Source: Lactobacillaceae bacterium UBA5807 (GTDB lineage Bacteria; Bacillota; Bacilli; Lactobacillales; Lactobacillaceae). From it: 9,422 bases of DNA. The stretch covers positions 1 to 9,422 of the forward strand of contig DIDF01000065.1 in assembly GCA_002418005.1 (NCBI GenBank), given 5' to 3'. The position numbers were made by a program, and so were the translations under genes. The notes under the pieces are model-generated. The model worked only from the letters and a program-made list of their open reading frames with translations. It searched no databases and was not told where the DNA came from. This document shows positions 1 to 5,218 of this stretch, piece after piece; the first letter of the stretch is position 1; each line of letters starts with the position of its first letter.

Positions 1-13
1 ATAATTACTATTT
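1..13. promoter_or_regulatory. Possible right half of a Zur operator, cut by the window edge
   Basis: The first bases read ATAATTACTATTT. The Bacillus-type Zur box is a palindrome with the half-site ATTACGATTT, and positions 4-13 match it with one difference. The left half would lie outside the window. The site sits 20 bases before the start of a zinc-free S14 gene, a classic Zur target, and overlaps a weak -10-like TACTAT at 6-11. The match is short and AT-rich, so the call rests mainly on context. Confidence 0.35.
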
Positions 14-32
14 AAATTTTAGGGGGCCACAT

Positions 33-302
33 ATGGCAAAAAAATCAAAAATTGAAAAGAATAAACGACAGGAAAAGTTAATTGCGAAGTATGCTGATTT
101 AAGACGTGAGCTCAAGAAAAGTGGCAATTATACTGCTTTAGCTAAACTACCCAGAGACTCGAACCCAAATCGATTAAGAAATCGAGACCGGCTGGATGGT
201 CGGCCACGAGGTTTTATGCGAAAATTTGGTCTGTCACGACTGAATTTTAGAAAATATGCTCATAAGGGTCAGATTCCAGGTGTCCATAAAGCAAGCTGGT
301 AA
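33..302 (+). CDS. rpsN: 30S ribosomal protein S14, zinc-independent (C-) paralogue
   Basis: This is the small-subunit protein S14, which binds 16S rRNA in the head of the 30S particle. The 89-residue length, the MAKKSK start, the RNRDRLDGRPRGFMRKFGLS block at about 49-68 and the GQIPGVHKASW end are typical of the longer S14 form. There is no cysteine anywhere, so the CxxC zinc ribbon of the short 61-residue C+ form is absent. In Bacillus and relatives the C- form (RpsNB/YhzA) is made under zinc starvation and replaces the zinc-bound copy, and it is controlled by Zur. The metal-binding lipoprotein downstream and the possible half operator upstream fit that role. An AGGGGG ribosome binding site at 21-26 supports the start. 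A small ORF begins 15 bases after the stop, so the genes are probably cotranscribed. Confidence 0.96.
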   Translation: MAKKSKIEKNKRQEKLIAKYADLRRELKKSGNYTALAKLPRDSNPNRLRNRDRLDGRPRGFMRKFGLSRLNFRKYAHKGQIPGVHKASW

Positions 303-317
303 CAAGGAGATTTTGTA

Positions 318-446
318 ATGGAAAAACAAGATTTGGCAAGTGCTTACCGAAAAATCAAGAGTTCTAATATTAAGACTCGCAATCGAGCAAAAAAAATAAT
401 TCATGACTTTAAAAGAAACCATGAAAATAAAAAAAGTAGGGCCTAG
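318..446 (+). CDS. Small basic ORF of unknown function in the zinc-starvation unit (42 aa)
   Basis: An ATG at 318 preceded by AAGGAG (304-309) opens a 42-codon frame ending in TAG at 444-446. The product begins MEKQDLASAYRKIKSS and holds 14 lysines or arginines in 42 residues, with no cysteine, signal peptide or membrane segment. The composition is like that of a ribosomal or RNA-binding protein, but it does not resemble L33, L36 or L31, the other ribosomal proteins known to have zinc-free copies. It lies between rpsN and the metal-binding lipoprotein, 15 bases after the first and 40 before the likely start of the second, without overlap. It could be a real small gene, a translated leader that couples the two neighbours, or a remnant. 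The good ribosome binding site and tight spacing favour translation. The function is unknown. Confidence 0.5.
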   Translation: MEKQDLASAYRKIKSSNIKTRNRAKKIIHDFKRNHENKKSRA

Positions 447-470
447 ATGGACTCTACCTTACATATCCGG

Positions 471-479
471 AGAGAAGGA
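471..479 (+). promoter_or_regulatory. Ribosome binding site that sets a TTG start at 487
   Basis: The sequence AGAGAAGGA (471-479) ends seven bases before a TTG at 487. The signal peptide of the lipoprotein begins directly at that TTG. The in-frame ATG codons at 403 and 421 lack a comparable site and would add up to 28 hydrophilic residues before the signal peptide. This decides for the TTG start. Confidence 0.7.
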
Positions 480-486
480 ACTTAAA

Positions 487-1386
487 TTGCGTCAAAAATA
501 TAGTCTCAAGCTTGTGGGTTTACTTACAGCGCTTTTTGTTTTCAGCTTAATTTTAACTGGATGTTCCAGCAGTAAATCCGCTAGCAAACAGCTCAACGTG
601 GTTGCCACGACAGATTTTTATGGTGAAACCGCAAAAGCAGTTTTAGGCAACAAAGGGAAAGTTACTTCAATTATCAACAGTCCAAATATTGATCCTCATT
701 CTTTTGAACCAACCACATTAACCGGAAAACAAGTAGCTAATGCAAATGTAATTGTGGCTAATGGTGTGGGATACGACGGCTGGATGGATAAATTAGCTGG
801 AAATAATTCCAGCAAAAATTACATTCGAGTTGGCGAAGACCTTTACGGCTTAAAGAATGGAGCTAATCCTCATCTTTGGTACAAGCCAGAAACTATGCCC
901 AAATTGGCAAATGACTTAGCCACCAAATATTCAAAATTACAACCCAAAAATAAGGCTTATTTTGAAAATAATGCCAAGAAATACATTAAATCTTTGGCGC
1001 CAGTAAATAAGGAACTTAACAAATTGAAGAAAGCTGCTAAAACTTCAAAAAATAAGGAAGTTTATGTAAGTGAACCAGTCTTTGATTACGCACTTGAAGC
1101 AATTGGTTTTAAGGTCGCCAATCCAAAATTTGAAAAAGATACGGAAAATGGTGTCGATCCATCCCCAAGCTCAATTAAAACTATGACCAGTGGAATCAAG
1201 AACCATAAAATAGCCTTCTTTGTCTTTAACAAGCAGGTTGATTCTAAAACCGTTAATAATTTTGTTAACTTGGCAAAACAGAATAAAATTCCAGTATTAG
1301 GAGTTACTGAAACACTGCCGGAACACGAGAACTATAACAGTTGGATGATCAGCCAGTATCAACAGCTTAATAACATTTTGAAATAG
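487..1386 (+). CDS. Metal (zinc/manganese-type) ABC transporter substrate-binding lipoprotein
   Basis: This is the extracellular metal-capturing component of an ABC importer of the ZnuA/TroA/AdcA type (cluster A-I), anchored to the outer face of the membrane. From the TTG start it is 299 residues: a basic n-region, a hydrophobic stretch at about 9-23 and the lipobox LTGC with Cys26 as the lipid-modified residue. Metal-site motifs are visible: DPHSFEP with His71, NPHLWY with His129 and SEP with Glu196. The fourth ligand is probably in TETLPEH near 274-280. The His-rich loop of many zinc-specific members is missing, so zinc is inferred from the neighbouring zinc-free S14 gene; manganese remains possible. 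There is no C-terminal ZinT domain as in streptococcal AdcA. No permease or ATPase gene follows, so its partners must be encoded elsewhere. An ATG at 403 would give a longer frame but is poorly supported. Confidence 0.88.
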   Translation: MRQKYSLKLVGLLTALFVFSLILTGCSSSKSASKQLNVVATTDFYGETAKAVLGNKGKVTSIINSPNIDPHSFEPTTLTGKQVANANVIVANGVGYDGWMDKLAGNNSSKNYIRVGEDLYGLKNGANPHLWYKPETMPKLANDLATKYSKLQPKNKAYFENNAKKYIKSLAPVNKELNKLKKAAKTSKNKEVYVSEPVFDYALEAIGFKVANPKFEKDTENGVDPSPSSIKTMTSGIKNHKIAFFVFNKQVDSKTVNNFVNLAKQNKIPVLGVTETLPEHENYNSWMISQYQQLNNILK

Positions 1387-1398
1387 AAATAAATAACC

Positions 1399-1468
1399 AG
1401 AGTGGAGCTTTTGCCGTTTAGCTTGAATCAAGTTATGAATAATTTGATTCAGTCTCCACTCTTTTTTA
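1399..1468 (+). terminator. Large two-part hairpin terminator after the metal-binding lipoprotein gene
   Basis: AGAGTGGAG (1399-1407) pairs perfectly with CTCCACTCT (1454-1462) and runs into a T tract at 1462-1467. Inside, TTGAATCAA (1423-1431) pairs with TTGATTCAG (1444-1452) with one G-U pair and a 12-base loop. A 15-base one-sided bulge (1408-1422) separates the stems. It lies 12 bases after the stop codon and should end the rpsN-lipoprotein transcript. Confidence 0.75.
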
Positions 1469-1525
1469 TTACCTTCATAAACATTTTTAAATCAGCACAT
1501 TTCATTGGCCTTTTTGAGTCACCTT

Positions 1526-1556
1526 TCGACAAATAATCCTTAATAAAGTTTACAAT
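1526..1556 (+). promoter_or_regulatory. Possible promoter for the small membrane protein gene
   Basis: TCGACA (1526-1531, five of six to TTGACA) and TACAAT (1551-1556, four of six to TATAAT) are separated by 19 bases, slightly longer than ideal. The preceding gene is closed by a terminator, so a promoter is expected here. The rest of the intergenic stretch, 1469-1525, shows nothing recognisable. Confidence 0.4.
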
Positions 1557-1594
1557 ATAGGTGTAAAGAGTATGTATTCAAAGGGGGAATTAAC

Positions 1595-1951
1595 ATGGAA
1601 ATGTTAATAAAGTTGAATCATCAACTCAAAAATTATTGGTACCTGTTAGGTGCGTCAATTATTTTTGCATTAACAGCTGTGGGATTCATGGTTGGTCATC
1701 ACGAAACAATTGGTGTCATTTTGGCAATTGTTGTTGGGATTGTGACTATTGCGGCGTTTGTTTATTTGATTTTGATTTTAGTTTCGACAATTCAGATAAT
1801 TAATCACAGTGATGTTGAAAATACGGCCCCAACAATAATAATTTTAATTGGCGGGTTTCTTTCCTTTGTTGGCGGAATTGGATCAATCGTTATGATTGTC
1901 GGCCACGTAATGCTAAACACTCAAATAAAAAAAGAACCAGCTAGACAATAA
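1595..1951 (+). CDS. Small membrane protein with three predicted helices, unknown function
   Basis: The 118-residue product has hydrophobic segments at about 14-34, 39-66 and 80-107, a short N-terminal cytoplasmic-type stretch and a charged tail (KKEPARQ). The second and third segments are separated by a polar loop holding HSDVENTAP at 71-79, and the third is glycine-rich (GGFLSFVGGIG). I do not recognise a family; it could belong to one of the small DUF membrane families of Firmicutes. No catalytic or binding motif is visible. The start is supported by AAGGGGG at 1581-1587, seven bases upstream. The gene appears to be a single-gene unit, with a terminator on either side and a possible promoter at 1526-1556. 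Its right neighbour converges on it, so context gives no functional clue. Confidence 0.75.
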   Translation: MEMLIKLNHQLKNYWYLLGASIIFALTAVGFMVGHHETIGVILAIVVGIVTIAAFVYLILILVSTIQIINHSDVENTAPTIIILIGGFLSFVGGIGSIVMIVGHVMLNTQIKKEPARQ

Positions 1952-1991
1952 AAAGATGAGAGCCATTTAGAAATAATGGCTCTCATTTTTT
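1951..1991. terminator. Bidirectional terminator between converging genes
   Basis: ATGAGAGCCATT (1956-1967) and AATGGCTCTCAT (1975-1986) form a perfect 12-bp stem with a 7-base loop. A T run follows on the + strand (1986-1991) and the A run at 1951-1954 supplies a T run on the - strand. The stop codon of the leftward lipoprotein gene (1967-1969) lies at the loop edge, so that gene ends inside its own terminator. Confidence 0.9.
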
Positions 1992-2593
1992 ACATTCATT
2001 GGAGTTTTAGTTGTTAATACATTACTGTTAAACGAAATTAGGATGGCACTACCGTCCTTACCAGTTAAATAAATCAATTTCTTTATTTGGGATAAACGTG
2101 CCCCAGTCACAGAATCACCATCAGGTATTCCAACGTCTTGAATCACTTTAGAATATGGTGTGCCAATTTGCATACTCATTATTTTAATAGGATAAGTAAT
2201 CTTGGAATCTTTGCTTAATTTAGGCAAATATTTTTTACCTACCACTTTTGAGCCAATCACTTGAACCTGGATTTTTGAAGCATTGAAGTTTTTATCTAAA
2301 TTTGTCCATGTAAACTGCGTAGCTTTTACAACTCCTCCAGGCACATCTGCCGTGGAAATACTAGCTGGCTTTCCGGCAAGTGTCATCAAAGAATCAAAGC
2401 TTGTCCCACCATCACCATTTACAGCACTACCCACTTGAATCCGGTCAAAAGTTGTTCGAGTGATTCGCTTAACTGGATATTTAGCAACAATTTGTTGGTC
2501 GCCTTTAATTGAGCGACTTTTACTTGGAAGGCCGCAAGCACCGAGCCCAAAAACGAGACTGACAAATGCAGCAATTGTCATTATTTTTTTCAT
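1967..2593 (-). CDS. Lipoprotein with two BLIP/SmpA-like repeats
   Basis: This is a predicted 208-residue surface lipoprotein. A short signal peptide (MKKIMT, then a hydrophobic stretch) ends in the lipobox LGAC with Cys20. The rest reads as two related units: TFDRIQVG (48-55) through LAGKPASIS (72-80) to SKIQVQVIGSKVVGK (106-120), and IMSMQIGTPYSKVIQDVGIPDG (from 138) to a beta-rich stretch at 173-196. The pattern F.xIxxGxxxxxLxxxxGxP followed by strands is that of SmpA/OmlA and BLIP-like domains (DUF3862 type in lactobacilli), folds used to bind other proteins. The binding partner is unknown. GAGGAG lies just upstream of the ATG. Only 20 bases separate it from the exporter gene upstream, so the two are probably cotranscribed. 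The fold call is from pattern and is less certain than the lipoprotein call. Confidence 0.8.
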   Translation of the reverse strand: MKKIMTIAAFVSLVFGLGACGLPSKSRSIKGDQQIVAKYPVKRITRTTFDRIQVGSAVNGDGGTSFDSLMTLAGKPASISTADVPGGVVKATQFTWTNLDKNFNASKIQVQVIGSKVVGKKYLPKLSKDSKITYPIKIMSMQIGTPYSKVIQDVGIPDGDSVTGARLSQIKKLIYLTGKDGSAILISFNSNVLTTKTPMNVKNESHYF

Positions 2594-2613
2594 GGTGACT
2601 CCTCAAATCTACC

Positions 2614-3972
2614 TCAATCGCTAAACCGCCATTTTTTATCAAGTAATAATCGAGCCACAAATAAGCCCATCGGCAAAAACATAATGATTAAAATTGCCCT
2701 AGTCATCCACAGCGCTCCATTACCGATTGAATTAATTCCAATATAGTAAACGGCTCGATAAATAAAAAGGCCTGGAATCATAATTACTATAGAAGGAACT
2801 GTCAAAGAAATTCGCGGATAACCAGCTCGCCGATTAATTAACGAAGCTAGCAACCCGGCAAGTAAAGCACCGCAAAAAGCAGCTGCTCCAGCTGGAATTG
2901 CCGTTAAATCAATCAATTCAAGTCTTAAAGTATTGGCAAATGCCCCAATTAAACCACTTACCATTGCCATTTTATAAGGACTGTTGAACATAATTGAGAA
3001 GCCAAAAACCCCACAAAAGCTTGCCGGAATCCTAAGTAACATAAGTGGAATAACTCCAAATCCTAAAGGTAGAAAACTACCCGGCTTGAAATGGACAGTT
3101 AAAGCTACTAGCCAACCAACTAACGTTGCAACAATAATTATCATAATCGCATACGAAAGCCTTTCAAGCCCAGAACGCATGTCCTGTTTTGAAACGTCTA
3201 GCATACTAGTAATAAATGGAAAGCCCGGAATCACAAAAAGCATCGCCCCAATATAACCAACCTCATGACGGGGATCAACATGCATTGTTATGCCAAGCAC
3301 TTTAAACAACGCCAGATAGGTTACACAGGCCACCGCAACCCCAACGGCAATACAAGCGATCCCGGTTATTCGTTTGCCAGCAAGAACTTTTCTGGTCCAA
3401 TTCCCTACTCCTGCACCAAAAAAAGAACAAAACATTTCAACTAACCCGCCACCAAGCAAAAAAATAAAGGCAGCACAGGCGAGACCAGCGGCGAGCCCAG
3501 AAATAAACGGATTATAATTGCCAGATTTTCTTTCAATTCGATCAAGCAGTTCATGAATTGTTTTGATAGTTAAAATTGAATAATTATTATTAAATTGGCG
3601 GACAAACCGCTCCATTGTATCGAGTTTATCAGTGTTAACGCCACTTCTTGCTAAAGAAAGAACTTGTGAATAGCTATCTCGTTGATCAAAACAAGTAAAA
3701 GAAATCGATAACAACCCAATATCTGCCGAGCAGGTCAGACCTAATGAACGAGAAATAGTGTTCATTGCTTCGCGGACCCGCCAAGCCCCAGTCCCACAGG
3801 AAAGTAAAATAATCCCTACTCGCCCAACGATAGAAGCTTTTTTATTAATTGAAGCTTCACGAGTGGGAACATTAGTATCTGCGCTCAACTGATTCCAGGG
3901 AATTACCATATGATGACGCTTAGACAGCCTAAACTTTTTGCCGTTAACATGGAAATTCTTATCTTCAGTCAT
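2614..3972 (-). CDS. Fused ThrE-type threonine/serine exporter family protein
   Basis: This is an inner-membrane protein of the ThrE family, whose Corynebacterium member exports threonine and serine. At 452 residues it joins both parts that are often separate genes. The N-terminal ThrE (DUF1212) part has a soluble stretch with GTGAWRVREAMNTI at 60-73 and RIERKSGNYN at 145-154, then membrane helices from about 156, including IPGFPFITSMLD at 248-259. The C-terminal ThrE_2 (DUF3815) part covers roughly 305-445 with four or five further helices. About 40 polar residues precede the conserved region. The start is supported by GGAGG six or seven bases upstream. A terminator lies upstream of its promoter and the BLIP-like lipoprotein gene follows 20 bases downstream. 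The family is clear; the actual substrate in this organism is inferred and could be another amino acid or small molecule. Confidence 0.9.
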   Translation of the reverse strand: MTEDKNFHVNGKKFRLSKRHHMVIPWNQLSADTNVPTREASINKKASIVGRVGIILLSCGTGAWRVREAMNTISRSLGLTCSADIGLLSISFTCFDQRDSYSQVLSLARSGVNTDKLDTMERFVRQFNNNYSILTIKTIHELLDRIERKSGNYNPFISGLAAGLACAAFIFLLGGGLVEMFCSFFGAGVGNWTRKVLAGKRITGIACIAVGVAVACVTYLALFKVLGITMHVDPRHEVGYIGAMLFVIPGFPFITSMLDVSKQDMRSGLERLSYAIMIIIVATLVGWLVALTVHFKPGSFLPLGFGVIPLMLLRIPASFCGVFGFSIMFNSPYKMAMVSGLIGAFANTLRLELIDLTAIPAGAAAFCGALLAGLLASLINRRAGYPRISLTVPSIVIMIPGLFIYRAVYYIGINSIGNGALWMTRAILIIMFLPMGLFVARLLLDKKWRFSD

Positions 3973-4006
3973 TTATTTCCTCCACAATTTTTGATCCAAT
4001 TCCTTT

Positions 4007-4015
4007 ATAATATCA
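4007..4015 (-). promoter_or_regulatory. Possible extended -10 promoter of the exporter-lipoprotein operon
   Basis: Read on the - strand, 4015-4007 gives TGATATTAT, an extended -10 element (TGn plus TATTAT, five of six to TATAAT). The expected -35 position reads CTCAAA, a poor match, which is usual for extended -10 promoters. It lies about 35 bases before the exporter start codon and downstream of the preceding terminator. Confidence 0.4.
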
Positions 4016-4050
4016 CGGAATGAAAATCTTTTGAGGATATTTTCGATAAT

Positions 4051-4080
4051 AAAAAAAGAAGTTGCACTTAGCAACTTCTT
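4051..4080 (-). terminator. Intrinsic terminator after the metalloprotease gene
   Basis: On the - strand AAGAAGTTGC (4080-4071) pairs perfectly with GCAACTTCTT (4065-4056) across a 5-base loop, followed by a run of further Ts (4055-4051). It begins eight bases after the end of the metalloprotease gene. Confidence 0.92.
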
Positions 4081-4088
4081 AGACCTTT

Positions 4089-5096
4089 TTACCAATATCC
4101 GAGTAATTTCGTTAACTTTGCTCGATCAATATCACGCTTTGAGAGTTGAGCAATTTCAACTGCCCGAATATTCTCAGGGTCAGCATAATTTTTCCAAGCA
4201 TACTTAACAGCCCTTTTAGTAAATTTCCCATCAGCACTTTCAGGAGCTGCCAAAATGTCTTTTCGATATGGAGTATGATTCAGTCCCAGTCGATGACCTA
4301 ATTCATGAACTACTGCGCCAGTCCAATAAATCTGCCAATTATTTGGCCGATAATTTGAATCAAAAAAATCAACTGAATTTGAATGAATCTCACTGTTATA
4401 TGTGATGCCATCCCAGCCATCGTTAGTTGGTTGAAAGCTAATCGACACTGCATTCTCATTTGGAGTTGTAGTGACAATAAATACCTGACTGCCTAACGCT
4501 TTATTCCAAATATTGACACCTGCTTGAACAAATGGCAATAAATCAGGATCTTTTACAAAAAGAATCTCTTGATGATTCTTAAACCCACTCAATCCACCAG
4601 ATAGTAAATTAAATTTCTCATCAAATAGGCTTTTGTAATTCACGTAATCTTGAGAAGTTAGGCAAAGCAATTGGCCCGAAGGATCCAAGTCCGGAAAACT
4701 ATTAATTAAGTCATTTAGCTTAGTCTCTGAAATTGGTTGATTTTCCTGATATTCTTTTAAATATTGCGGATAAGCAAAACCTTTCATTTTTTTATTTGCA
4801 CTGTCGACATATACAATTTTCTGGGTTTTACCATTGTCCAATTTAACAGTGACAGTTTTTTTGACGGTAAATACTGTTTTAGAATAATTCTTTAAATTAA
4901 AAACCTGTTTAGTTAACTTAGACGAACTGTAAAGATATCCACCTAAAGCAACATATTTTTTAGGTGTTGCCTTCACAGTTTTTACAACTTGAACGACTTT
5001 TGGAGTCGCTGCGTTAGCCTTCATCTGAGGACTAACAATTCCCAGGCTCAAAAAACTTGTTAATAAAAGGAAAAGGACTAATTTAAACTTTTTCAT
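4089..5096 (-). CDS. Secreted zinc metalloprotease (matrixin-like, HExxHxxGxxH)
   Basis: This is a predicted extracellular metzincin-type peptidase of 335 residues. A signal peptide (MKKFK, a hydrophobic core at about 6-20) ends near ANA-A at 27-30. Residues 45-112 form a beta-rich region (YVALGGYLYSSSKL, then alternating hydrophobic/polar strands ending in KMKGFAYPQY) that resembles the surface or SH3-like modules placed before such proteases in lactobacilli. The catalytic domain follows from about 180, with HELGHRLGLNH at 264-274: His264, His268 and His274 as zinc ligands and Glu265 as the general base. After the third His the sequence reads TPYRKDILAAP, where matrixins usually have the SxMYP Met-turn, so the Met is not obvious. 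AGGAGGA lies six bases upstream of the ATG. The gene stands alone between two terminators. The protein target is unknown. Confidence 0.87.
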   Translation of the reverse strand: MKKFKLVLFLLLTSFLSLGIVSPQMKANAATPKVVQVVKTVKATPKKYVALGGYLYSSSKLTKQVFNLKNYSKTVFTVKKTVTVKLDNGKTQKIVYVDSANKKMKGFAYPQYLKEYQENQPISETKLNDLINSFPDLDPSGQLLCLTSQDYVNYKSLFDEKFNLLSGGLSGFKNHQEILFVKDPDLLPFVQAGVNIWNKALGSQVFIVTTTPNENAVSISFQPTNDGWDGITYNSEIHSNSVDFFDSNYRPNNWQIYWTGAVVHELGHRLGLNHTPYRKDILAAPESADGKFTKRAVKYAWKNYADPENIRAVEIAQLSKRDIDRAKLTKLLGYW

Positions 5097-5106
5097 GAAA
5101 TTCCTC

Positions 5107-5120
5107 CTGACAAAAGTCAG
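5107..5120 (-). promoter_or_regulatory. Small hairpin overlapping the metalloprotease ribosome binding site
   Basis: On the - strand CTGAC (5120-5116), TTTT, GTCAG (5111-5107) form a 5-bp stem whose last two bases are the first bases of the AGGAGGA ribosome binding site (5108-5102). The stem is short and may have no effect on translation. Confidence 0.25.
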
Positions 5121-5161
5121 TAAAAGTTATTTCATCCTTAATCAAAATATCTCTCTCAAGT

Positions 5162-5170
5162 ATATTACCA
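5162..5170 (-). promoter_or_regulatory. Possible extended -10 promoter of the metalloprotease gene
   Basis: On the - strand 5169-5162 contains TGG followed by TAATAT, an extended -10 form. The -35 region at the usual distance reads TGTAAA, a weak match. Transcription would start near 5155 and give an untranslated leader of about 60 bases. The promoter lies directly after the terminator of the serine hydrolase gene. Confidence 0.35.
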
Positions 5171-5190
5171 GAATTCTTAAAATTTTACAC

Positions 5191-5213
5191 AAAAAAAGAG
5201 CTGAAAAGCCCTT
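5191..5213 (-). terminator. Intrinsic terminator after the serine hydrolase gene
   Basis: On the - strand AAGGGCT (5213-5207) pairs with AGCTCTT (5202-5196) with one G-U pair across a TTTC loop, and runs into seven Ts (5197-5191). It lies six bases after the gene end. The stem is short but the T run is strong. Confidence 0.75.
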
Positions 5214-5218
5214 CTAAT

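Noticed and set aside
1..32. An AdcR-type operator upstream of rpsN
   Set aside because: No TTAACnnGTTAA-like palindrome is present; the Zur half site is the better match.
234..422. Open frame of 62 codons on the - strand
   Set aside because: It overlaps rpsN and the small ORF in antisense, has no ribosome binding site and no recognisable protein character.
2984..3256. Open frame of 90 codons on the + strand
   Set aside because: It lies wholly inside the exporter gene on the opposite strand and is a shadow of it.
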